Assembly (NCBI RefSeq): GCF_024198215.1
Contig: NZ_JAKCFA010000014.1
Coordinates: forward strand, 237,060-301,059
DNA from: Myxococcus qinghaiensis
GTDB lineage: Bacteria > Myxococcota > Myxococcia > Myxococcales > Myxococcaceae
Length of the DNA: 64,000 bases
Direction: 5' to 3'
The notes under the pieces were generated by a model, which ran no database searches, had not been told where the DNA came from, and saw only the letters and a program-made list of their open reading frames with translations. The translations under genes and the position numbers were made by a program. Of this stretch, positions 34,815 to 42,221 are shown one piece after another; positions within the stretch are counted from its first letter, which is position 1; the number at the start of each line of letters is the position of its first letter.

Positions 34815-34849
34815 CGCGCCCGCCCTGGCTTCACGTCAGGGCGGGCGCG
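34815..34849 (+). terminator. Terminator hairpin
   Basis: A 13-bp perfect GC-rich stem (CGCGCCCGCCCTG with CAGGGCGGGCGCG) encloses a 9-nt loop, 16 bp after the large lipoprotein stop. Confidence 0.75.
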
Positions 34850-35068
34850 CTGACCCTTCCGCGAACGAGTCCAGTGCGCGGCAATCAATGCCACCCTGCA
34901 TTCGAGCGGGGTCGGAGCGTGGGCGAACACGAGACAGCATGGGATGGCGTGGACTCTCATGGGGCCCTCTTGGGACGAAGCGTGTCCTGGGACGGCACCT
35001 CTCCATGGCAGGTGGACGAAAGGCCACGCCCAGGGCTTGATGGAGGCTCACCGCCGGGGTCTCCGCCC

Positions 35069-35953
35069 ATGTCCGCTGAAATGCCGACCGAGGTCCGCAC
35101 GCTCCTGGACCAGCTCCGCACCATGCATTCCCGATTGCCGGTCCATCACTTCGCCCCGCTGACGGGACGTACGGCCGAGGGGGATGCGCTGCTCTATGGC
35201 ATGACGGGCTATGCGGACGAGACGCTGTTCCTCTATGGCTACTGCGTGGGGAAGACCGAGTACTGCTTCCTCTACGACTCGCCATGGGACGACCTTCACC
35301 GCGGCATGTTTGGCGGTCCCCGCGAGTGGTACGACGACCTGGTGATGCCGCGTGCCTTTCGGATGCGCTACTGCGTCTCGGAGCCCCAGCAACACGAGGT
35401 CCTCGACCCGCTGCTCCAGCCGATGATGGAGCGGCCGCCCCGCTTCCTGGGGACGCGCGACTCAGTGCCCCACCTGCTCACGGCGACCGCGGAAGAGGTC
35501 CTCCGTGACATCGACCGCTGGGACGAGCGGCTGAGCTTCCTGCGGCGTGCCCGGTCCCTGGCGCCCGAGAAGGGCTCCCGGGTGGAGGAGTGGACGCCCG
35601 CGGTGGCCCGGTTCGGAGGGCTGGTGGGGCACGGCGAGGGGGAATATGCGCACTACCGCTACACGGTGGGGGAGACCTCATACGTGTTCGCGGTGAAGAC
35701 CGAGGCGCCCCTCTCGAAGATGACCCCGAGCAACCACGCGCCCTACTCCACGAGGAAGGAGCGGCGGGCCCATCTTGCCCTGGCGCGCCAACAGCAACAG
35801 GGCTTCCGGCAACTGTCGAGCGGACAGGAACTGGGGGTGCGGTTCAATCCCCAGGACCCCGCGGAACACGTGCTCGGGGCCCCGCTGCTGGACATCACCT
35901 CCTCGACGGCGGCGTTCCAGCTCGAACCCATCGTGCTCGCCCGGTCGAGGTAG
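35069..35953 (+). CDS. Hypothetical protein, cytoplasmic
   Basis: This is a 294-residue protein from ATG 35069; the frame is open further upstream, but the codon pattern there is less regular. There is no signal peptide or membrane helix. The sequence looks like a duplicated alpha/beta unit. The first has LLYGMTGYADETLFLYGYCVG followed by YCFLYDSPWDD; the second has FGGLVGHGEGEYAHYRYTVG followed by YVFAVKTEAPL. The helical connection is Arg-rich. I do not recognise the family. The paired 'GYxxETLFLYGYCV' patterns may indicate internal duplication. It converges on a small exported-protein gene with only 4 bp between stops. Confidence 0.75.
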   Translation: MSAEMPTEVRTLLDQLRTMHSRLPVHHFAPLTGRTAEGDALLYGMTGYADETLFLYGYCVGKTEYCFLYDSPWDDLHRGMFGGPREWYDDLVMPRAFRMRYCVSEPQQHEVLDPLLQPMMERPPRFLGTRDSVPHLLTATAEEVLRDIDRWDERLSFLRRARSLAPEKGSRVEEWTPAVARFGGLVGHGEGEYAHYRYTVGETSYVFAVKTEAPLSKMTPSNHAPYSTRKERRAHLALARQQQQGFRQLSSGQELGVRFNPQDPAEHVLGAPLLDITSSTAAFQLEPIVLARSR

Positions 35954-35957
35954 CGCC

Positions 35958-36416
35958 TCAGTAGTCGAAGCGCGCGGTGATGATGCCGTCGAGCCGATAG
36001 AAGGACTTGTCCACGTCGATGTTGTAGGGGCTCCCCACCGGGTTGCTGAGCCCCTTGGCGTAGCCCTCGCACTCATGGCACACGAGCACGCCATCGAGCG
36101 TCACATCCCAGAGGCCCTCCACCAGGTCGTCCGTCGGAGAGCCCTGCAGCGTGACCAGGTTGAGCTCGAGAACGGTGGCGGTGCCATTGGTGTTCACCGT
36201 TATCTTCGCGTTCGCGAACGCGGGCCCCGCCCCCTCCTGCCAGCTCACCACCGAGGAATTGAGGATCGGAGCGAAGAGGTCGCGCTTGATGATGACGGAG
36301 CCGCCCTTCTTCGACCAGATGCTGTGCACGGGCTGACTTGACGCCGCGACCACCAGCCCCGGAACCACGACGACCGCGAGAAGGAGGGCAACGACCGCCG
36401 GGCGAAACTTGTGCAT
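35958..36416 (-). CDS. Small secreted hypothetical protein
   Basis: This is a 152-residue protein. ATG 36416 is preceded by GAGGTG at 6 nt. A strong signal peptide (RPAVVALLLAVVVVPGLVVA) precedes a mature protein of about 125 residues that is beta-rich with the pattern GGSVIIKRDLFAPILN and ATVLELNLVTLQG. There are two cysteines in VCHECEG, which may bind metal or form a disulphide. No catalytic signature is recognised. It is probably a periplasmic or extracellular small protein of a myxobacterial family of unknown role. Confidence 0.8.
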   Translation of the reverse strand: MHKFRPAVVALLLAVVVVPGLVVAASSQPVHSIWSKKGGSVIIKRDLFAPILNSSVVSWQEGAGPAFANAKITVNTNGTATVLELNLVTLQGSPTDDLVEGLWDVTLDGVLVCHECEGYAKGLSNPVGSPYNIDVDKSFYRLDGIITARFDY

Positions 36417-36746
36417 GGACGCACCTCGAACCGCGAAGACAGGATTTGAAAGCGAAGGACGCACGGAGTGTTCGCCCGATGCCCTTCAATGTCAAACACA
36501 CCCCTCGACAGCGTCAGGCCTCCGTGCCCCTCTCGCACGGCGAGGTGTGGCGGCCGCCCACAGTCAAGCCCCTTGGCGCGGTGCGTGAAACTGTGGTGGG
36601 GAGTCCACCCCACCGTGGCCTCCAGTCCCCGTCACCCGTGGCCTGAAAGACAGTCGGGTGTGGAGGAGAGTCCACCCTCATTCTCGCGGAATGACAGACA
36701 TCTCTCCTCGTGATTTATCGCGTCAGCCGATGCTATTGTCTCAAGC
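36417..36746. promoter_or_regulatory. Divergent promoter region with short repeats
   Basis: This is 330 bp between divergent genes. GAGTCCACCC occurs at 36601-36610 and again at 36668-36677, 67 bp apart. The first copy lies inside a hairpin with a 7-bp stem, GGTGGGG with CCCCACC (36595-36614). The copies are 70-145 bp upstream of the CxxCH operon, a plausible place for activator or repressor sites. Confidence 0.4.
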
Positions 36747-38585
36747 ATGCACTGGCACCTGCACCTGAAGAGCGCGGCCTTCGCGGCCGTGCTGTTCGCG
36801 ATGTCCGGGCTCGTCGTGCCTGACGCGCACGCGCAGCAATGCGAACCCGAGCCGACGTCCCCCGTCGACCCGCCCCAGGACCAGATGAGCGACACGCGGC
36901 TGTTGCGGCGCATCGTGCTCGGCCTCACGGGGACGACCCCCACCCTGGAGCAGTACGAGGCCATGGCGGCGACGACGTCGCCCGAGGCGCGCGCGTCGCT
37001 GCTTCGCTCGACGCTCGATGAGATGCTCGCCTCTCCGAAGTTCTACGAGCGGATGCTGCGCTTCGGACACGAGTGGATCGCCGTGGGCGCCTACACCACG
37101 GGCGCCAACGGCGACGCGTACCAGGGCGACATGTCCGGACACCTTCACCGGTGCGCCGACAACACCGCGCACCCGGGGGCGTACTACGCGGTCAACGAGT
37201 TCGCGTCGGGAGACCCGGGACAGCAGTGCTCCGACAAGGATGGGGGCGGGAATCCCGCCGTGCCGGTGGTGCACACCGTCGAGCCCTGGTGGGCCCCGGG
37301 GACGACGGTCCAGGTGCTGGGCCTGGCGGGCTCCGACGTCAAGACCGTCACCGACACCACCACGGGGAAGGTCAACGACTGTGGCATCGCCTACGGCGGC
37401 TACTACGACCCCGGTCTGGTCCGGGGCTGCGGGTGTGGCCCCCACTTGATGTGGTGCTCGCCGCTCGCCGGCCTGGGCTCCACGGGCACCTCCAGCCTCA
37501 GTGGTCAGCGCCGCCACCCCTACGAGGAGCCCGCGCGCCTGTTCGCGCACCTGGCGTGGCATGACCGGCCGCTCTCGGACCTGGTCGTCGGCAACTACTC
37601 CGTCGGCACCAACTGGCTGCGAGCGCTGTACATCCGCTTCGGCCGGCAGATGGGCAGCAGCGCCGTGGACCAGAACTCCACGTGGTGGCGCCCGGACGTG
37701 GGCAATGCCCCGCGCGACCCGCTGCACCCGACACCGAACGACCCGCAGGCCTGGCGCGAGTTCGTGGTGGAGGAGCTGGAGCCCTTCCACCTCTCGCTCA
37801 CCCCCGACAAGAGCCGCTCCGGCAGCATGGAGCGCACCTACCGCTTCGACCCGCGCACGACGAAGGACGCACCCCTGGGCCTGCCCGCCGCCGGGGTGCT
37901 CACCATGATGGGGTCCATGTCCTCGTTCCCGCGCGAGCGCGTCCGGGCCGCGCGCTTCCTGGAGATCTTCGCCTGCCAGAACTTCTCTCCGCCTCCCGCG
38001 GACGTGCACTTTCCGCCGCTGGAGATAGACCCGGCGACGGGAGGCACGTGCCTGCACTGCCACAAGACGCTGGACCCCGCGGCCATCGCCTTCAAGCGCT
38101 GGGACTTCACGCCGTTCCCGAGCTACTACGTGCCGTGGCCCTTCATCGGGGGCGTAGGCAACCAGCGCGTCACCGCGGAGTGGCTGTCCGGCAAGTATCC
38201 GCACATCGGCAATGCGCCGGGCCAGCGCTGGAAGAACGCCTTCGTGCCCAACACGGTGCTCACCCCCGTCACGCCGGAGGAGCTCAAGGCGAATCCGGAG
38301 GCGGTGCTGCTCGACACGATGCCGGAGTCGTACACGCTGCTGGGCGAACATGGCGATGGCACCATGGGCCCGCTGGGCTTCGGCAAGCTGCTCGTCCGCT
38401 CCGGTGAGTTCGACCGCTGCGCCGCGCGCAAGCTCTACGCGATGTTCATCGGCCGGGAGCTCAATCCGGCCACGGAGAAGGGCTTCATCGACAAGCTCGC
38501 CAGGGAGTTCGTCTCCAGGGAGCGCAAGCTGCGGCCCTTCCTCCGATATCTCTTCGAGCAGTCCGAGCTGCGGAGGGGCCTGTGA
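36747..38585 (+). CDS. Exported CxxCH protein, first gene of a three-gene operon (DUF1549/DUF1588-like)
   Basis: This is a 612-residue protein with a signal peptide (residues 1-29, ending AHA). The N-terminal part has 'DTRLLRRIVLGLTGTTPTLEQYEAM' and 'LDEMLASPKFYERML', the pattern of DUF1549-type planctomycete/myxobacterial exported proteins. The C-terminal part has GGTCLHCHKTLDP, a heme-c-type CxxCH, and a closing helix set (FDRCAARKLYAMFIGRELNP) as in DUF1588/DUF1585. Its stop shares an A with the ATG of the next lipoprotein gene. The third gene is a DUF1501-type protein, and such sets commonly travel together. The substrate is unknown; an electron-transfer or carbohydrate-related exported complex is possible. 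Confidence 0.85.
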   Translation: MHWHLHLKSAAFAAVLFAMSGLVVPDAHAQQCEPEPTSPVDPPQDQMSDTRLLRRIVLGLTGTTPTLEQYEAMAATTSPEARASLLRSTLDEMLASPKFYERMLRFGHEWIAVGAYTTGANGDAYQGDMSGHLHRCADNTAHPGAYYAVNEFASGDPGQQCSDKDGGGNPAVPVVHTVEPWWAPGTTVQVLGLAGSDVKTVTDTTTGKVNDCGIAYGGYYDPGLVRGCGCGPHLMWCSPLAGLGSTGTSSLSGQRRHPYEEPARLFAHLAWHDRPLSDLVVGNYSVGTNWLRALYIRFGRQMGSSAVDQNSTWWRPDVGNAPRDPLHPTPNDPQAWREFVVEELEPFHLSLTPDKSRSGSMERTYRFDPRTTKDAPLGLPAAGVLTMMGSMSSFPRERVRAARFLEIFACQNFSPPPADVHFPPLEIDPATGGTCLHCHKTLDPAAIAFKRWDFTPFPSYYVPWPFIGGVGNQRVTAEWLSGKYPHIGNAPGQRWKNAFVPNTVLTPVTPEELKANPEAVLLDTMPESYTLLGEHGDGTMGPLGFGKLLVRSGEFDRCAARKLYAMFIGRELNPATEKGFIDKLAREFVSRERKLRPFLRYLFEQSELRRGL

Positions 38586-39631
38586 TGCGCACGCTGAGTT
38601 CGTTGCTGGGAGCCGTCGCGCTCGTCGTGCTCGCGCTCAACCTGGGGGCCTGTTTCGGGGATAGCTCCTACCGGCAGGGTGACGATGACAAGCCGGACGC
38701 GGGCGACACCTGCGCCGCGTCGAGCGACAACGACGCGGTTCGCCTCGCGCTCGCGCCCGCCTGCGAGGGCTGCCACGTCAACGGCAACAAGCCCTTCTTC
38801 GCCTCGCTCGCCGCGTTCGAGAGCGGGCTCGTCTACGACGAGCGGTTCGTGAAGCGCGGAGACCCGGAGGGCAGCCTCCTCATCAAGATGCTCAAGGGCG
38901 TGGCGCCTGGCAGCTACGCCCAGATGCCGCCGGGACAGCCGTACGAGCAGCTCGTCGCCAACGGCCGCGTCACGATGACCATCGCCCAGGTGGAGGCGTG
39001 GATTCGCGACCTGAAGGCGCCGCCCGTGCAGTTGGAGACGCCGTCACCCGCGGAGTTCAAGGTCCGCCGGCTGGCCGCCGACGAGATGGTGGTGAGCTTG
39101 ATGGACCAGCTGGGGCTGGTGCTGGAGGACTTCGTCAGCACGAGCGACCCCAACTGGCGCAACCAGGCGTACGTGGTGAACTGGAACAAGTTCTTCGTGT
39201 GGCCCGGTGACTGGGCGCCCGGCATCTCCGGCCAGTACGTCTCCGACGCGCGCGCCATCGAACGCTACGAGGCGCTCGGAGGCGGCAACTCCCTGGAGTA
39301 CCGCAAGAAGGACCCGAGCTTCGGCCCCTCCGCCGGGCAGGCGCTGGTCCAGCTGTCCCAGGCCTGGTGCGGGCGCGCGGTGGACAAGCCCAACAACAAG
39401 GCGGTGCTGCGCTTCGCGACGCTCGCGGACACCTCCACCAAGAACCCGGACGCGGTGCAGAAGAACCTGCGCAACCTCTACCTGCGCATGCTGGGACAGC
39501 CCCCCTCGGACGCGGAGCTGAAGGCGCTGTACGAGCAGGTCTATCTTCCGCTCGAAGCGCAGAGCACGCGCCTGGCCTGGGTGGGCACCTGCGCGGCGCT
39601 CATCCGTCACCCGCTGTGGATCACCTACTGA
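38585..39631 (+). CDS. CxxCH lipoprotein, second gene of the operon
   Basis: This is a 348-residue protein. ATG 38585 overlaps the preceding TGA (TGATG), indicating translational coupling. A lipoprotein signal (ALNLGAC, Cys 24) is followed by LALAPACEGCHVNGNKPFF, a CxxCH motif within the pattern of cytochrome-c-like or planctomycete C-type domains (RGDPEGSLLIKML, AQMPPGQPY further on). The second half resembles the helical C-terminal part of the upstream protein (NLRNLYLRMLGQPPSDAELK). The two lipid- and signal-bearing proteins probably pair in the periplasm. The DUF1501-like protein follows 12 bp downstream. Confidence 0.85.
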   Translation: MRTLSSLLGAVALVVLALNLGACFGDSSYRQGDDDKPDAGDTCAASSDNDAVRLALAPACEGCHVNGNKPFFASLAAFESGLVYDERFVKRGDPEGSLLIKMLKGVAPGSYAQMPPGQPYEQLVANGRVTMTIAQVEAWIRDLKAPPVQLETPSPAEFKVRRLAADEMVVSLMDQLGLVLEDFVSTSDPNWRNQAYVVNWNKFFVWPGDWAPGISGQYVSDARAIERYEALGGGNSLEYRKKDPSFGPSAGQALVQLSQAWCGRAVDKPNNKAVLRFATLADTSTKNPDAVQKNLRNLYLRMLGQPPSDAELKALYEQVYLPLEAQSTRLAWVGTCAALIRHPLWITY

Positions 39632-39643
39632 GCCGAGGACCCC

Positions 39644-41221
39644 ATGCCAATGACTTCTCGACGCACGTTGCTCAAGTGGGCCCTCGGTGCCAGCCAGCTC
39701 GGCCTCCTCGAACGCGCGGGGCTCCTCCGCTCTGGAGTCGCCCAGGCCGCGGACGCGGACGTCCCCTCCCGGCTCGTGGTGCTCTACGTCCCGGGCGGCT
39801 TCCGTCCGGCGTACTGCTTCACGCCGATGGAGGACTCTGAGATTCCGCTCTGCGTCCCGGGGCCCTCCGGCTTCAGCAGCGAGCCTGTCTTCTTCGAGGC
39901 GAGCAAGGTGGTGAACCTGGCGCCCGCCAACGGCCCGTACAAGCCGCTGCGGACGTGGCAGTCCTGGAATCCGCAGGACCCGGCGGCGCGCGGCTCCTTC
40001 AGTCCGCTCATGTATGGCTACCAGCACTTCGCGCTGCATGAGCAGTTGAGCGTGCTGCATGGCATCGACCAGGGCACCAATGACCACGCCAGCGCCTTCA
40101 TCTCCGCGATGTGCGGCGTCGCGGGAGCGGACTACCGGGCGCCCGCGGTGCACTCGGTCATCGCGAACCACCTGTACGCGCGGCATCGGGAGACCCGGCC
40201 CCTGCCGTTCGTCGTGGTTTCGGGAGACCGGGGCGTGCCTTCCGGCATGGGGTTGCCCTCCCACGCCTCTCCCGTGGGAGTGCCGTCCATCGACGCGCTC
40301 AAGCCGATGCTCTCCGGCAAGCCCACGGACAACGCCTGGTGGACGGGGCTGGACGCGCGCACCGAGGGCCCGGAGCTGGATGCGCGAGGCAAGCCCACGG
40401 GGGCGGCGCTGAAGACGACCACGGTGGAGCGCTATTCGCTGGGGCGCGCACAGCCGCTCTTGGGCCGCTCGACGGCGAAGGTGGACAACTACCTGGAGGG
40501 CCTGCATGGCTCGCTGTCATCCGTCTCCCGCGTGCTGGCGACGGATGTCGTGTCCTTGCTGGAGGGCACCAAGGGCATCGACACGCTGAAGACGAACCGG
40601 CCCGCGTACCTGTCGAGCTACTTGAACGAGTCGTTCACCTACACGTTCGGCAACGCGAACTTCCACCTCGTCGGGTTGGACCCGCGCATGGACATGGCGC
40701 TGCGCCTGCTCAAGTCGGACCTGTGCACGTCGGTGCATGTCTCGCTGCGCATGGACTTCGACACGCACAGCGGCTCGGGGCATGCCTTCAGCTGCGCGCA
40801 TGGCCGGGGGCTGATGGATTGCGTCGCGCGCTTCCTGGGCGAGATGAAGGCCACGCCCGCTCCGGGCAAGCCGGGCAAGACGCTGCTCGATGACACCCTG
40901 GTGCTGGTGATGAGCGAGTTCGGTCGGAGCTGGGCCTCACGCTCGGGGGATGGCAGCTACAACCTGCCGGATGACCACCACCCCTTCACCTCGGTCGTCT
41001 TCGCGGGCGGAAACGTGGCGGCGAATCGACAGGTCGGCACGTATACGACGCGCGGGCTCGGCGTACCGGTGGACATCATCGAAGAGACGGGACAGACGCA
41101 GAAGCGCGTCCCCCGGTCCGCGGACGTCGTCACCACCGCGCTGCGCATCATGGGGATGGAAGCTCACGAGTTCTTCATCCCCGGTGGCTACGGCGAGGTG
41201 GTGGGGCTCCGGAAGGGCTAG
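39644..41221 (+). CDS. Tat-exported DUF1501 family protein
   Basis: This is a 525-residue protein. A twin-arginine signal (SRRTLLKWALG, residues 5-15) shows export in the folded state. The mature part has the features of the DUF1501/alkaline-phosphatase-like group: an early VVLYVPGGFRPAY, GIDQGTNDHASAF in the middle, and the hallmark LVLVMSEFGRSWAS followed by HHPFTSVVFAGG. These proteins resemble sulfatase/phosphatase folds, with predicted metal-binding Asp/His, but experimental functions are scarce. It is the last gene of the operon with the two CxxCH proteins. Confidence 0.88.
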   Translation: MPMTSRRTLLKWALGASQLGLLERAGLLRSGVAQAADADVPSRLVVLYVPGGFRPAYCFTPMEDSEIPLCVPGPSGFSSEPVFFEASKVVNLAPANGPYKPLRTWQSWNPQDPAARGSFSPLMYGYQHFALHEQLSVLHGIDQGTNDHASAFISAMCGVAGADYRAPAVHSVIANHLYARHRETRPLPFVVVSGDRGVPSGMGLPSHASPVGVPSIDALKPMLSGKPTDNAWWTGLDARTEGPELDARGKPTGAALKTTTVERYSLGRAQPLLGRSTAKVDNYLEGLHGSLSSVSRVLATDVVSLLEGTKGIDTLKTNRPAYLSSYLNESFTYTFGNANFHLVGLDPRMDMALRLLKSDLCTSVHVSLRMDFDTHSGSGHAFSCAHGRGLMDCVARFLGEMKATPAPGKPGKTLLDDTLVLVMSEFGRSWASRSGDGSYNLPDDHHPFTSVVFAGGNVAANRQVGTYTTRGLGVPVDIIEETGQTQKRVPRSADVVTTALRIMGMEAHEFFIPGGYGEVVGLRKG

Positions 41222-41353
41222 CCGGGGCTGAGCTGTCTCTGGAACGGAAAAATGCGTTATTCGTGACTTTTGAAGATTCGTGAATTTCCTGGGACAGTGG
41301 ATGAACCGGCTCACGCTTGGGTGGTCCGGCCATCTCGTCATCGTGGAGACATC

Positions 41354-41665
41354 ATGAAACTGCTTCCGAGGTCCCTGTTCGCAGGTGTCGCGGCGCTCGT
41401 GCTGGCCCCGCTGTCCGCGTCTGCCCTTCCCCCTGACTGCTCGCAGGACCGCTGCAATGCGAGCGAGCCCTGCTGGCTGGTCTGTGCCCTGCCGTGGAGC
41501 ATGAAGGTCATCACCTGTGAGGAGTGGGTTACGGAGTATGAATACGGCACCTGTGACGCCTCGGCCCGCGCCGAGGAGGAGGACGAGCTGTCGTCGTCGG
41601 AGTCCTCGCAGGTGGCTCCCATCTGCGCGCAGCCGATGCTGGCCGCCCGGGCGGTGACGCAGTAA
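41354..41665 (+). CDS. Small secreted Cys-rich protein
   Basis: This is a 103-residue protein. ATG 41354 has GGAG 6 nt upstream. A signal peptide (SLFAGVAALVLAPLSASA) precedes a mature part with seven Cys (PDCSQDRC, EPCWLVCAL, ITCEEW, TCDAS, PICAQP), suggesting a disulphide-stabilised mini-protein. An acidic Ser/Glu stretch (EEEDELSSSESS) near the C-terminus adds flexibility. No family is recognised. A pair of hairpins follows the stop. Confidence 0.8.
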   Translation: MKLLPRSLFAGVAALVLAPLSASALPPDCSQDRCNASEPCWLVCALPWSMKVITCEEWVTEYEYGTCDASARAEEEDELSSSESSQVAPICAQPMLAARAVTQ

Positions 41666-41667
41666 CG

Positions 41668-41723
41668 CCGCTCCTTTTTGAGCGGTCGAGCCCATCCCTC
41701 GCATGCATGCGAGGGATGGGCTC
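41668..41723 (+). terminator. Tandem hairpins including a 36-bp perfect palindrome
   Basis: The first hairpin has a 6-bp stem, CCGCTC with GAGCGG, around CTTTTT (41668-41685). Next comes a perfect 36-bp palindrome at 41688-41723, whose left half GAGCCCATCCCTCGCATG is followed by its exact reverse complement with no loop. The pair lies 3 bp after the Cys-rich gene's stop and before the frameshifted gene. It is likely a terminator, though the loop-less palindrome could also form a cruciform or a protein-binding site. Confidence 0.65.
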
Positions 41724-41759
41724 CCGTCATCGAGTCCTGGGACCTTGGGGGCCTACGCC

Positions 41760-42193
41760 ATGAAACAGATTGAGCAGCACCTCGCGGAAGGCGACTTCCT
41801 GGACGCACTCCGGTTGATTGAGGCGGAGCTGGCGCAGGCGCCCTCGTCGAGAAGCCGAACAGCTCGATGGATGTCGTCTGGGTCCCCGCCCTGATCCAGA
41901 CGCTCGATGACCGCGCGTTCGAAACCCGCGTACCTTCGCTGTACCCCGGGACGGGCCTGCATGGCCACGCACCCGTCCGCCTGGGTGAGATGACCGTGTG
42001 GCATCACGAGCCCCATGGGTATGCCGTGGCCTTCGGCCAGCGCGACTTCAAGCTGACGCATGACGAAGGCGGCATGGGGATGGTGGGGCTCCTCCAGGTG
42101 ACACGGATCGACTTCGAGGTGGCGAGCAAACCCTCGAGCGGAAAGCCAGCTCCCACGGAGAAGAAGTCTTTCTGGTCGAAGCTCTTCGGTTGA
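41760..42193 (+). pseudogene. Frameshifted small gene
   Basis: ATG 41760, with GGGGG about 9 nt upstream, begins MKQIEQHLAEGDFLDALRLI, then EAELAQA, a tidy helical start. Around 41822-41845 coherent coding moves to another frame, which reads ALVEKPNSSMDVVWVPALIQ and continues with good composition to a proper end KKSFWSKLFG at 42193. The first frame instead runs into unlikely sequence and stops early. A -1/+2 shift or small deletion therefore splits one gene of about 140 codons. The second part (108 residues from ATG 41867) could still be expressed alone. No family is recognised; it may belong near the T6SS-like operon, on which it converges. Confidence 0.6.
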
Positions 42194-42221
42194 AGTGGAA
42201 GGTGCGCGGCCAGCGCCGTGC

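Noticed and set aside
41688..41723. Palindrome as an integrase attachment site
   Set aside because: No integrase or tRNA gene is nearby and no direct-repeat partner was seen; a terminator is simpler.
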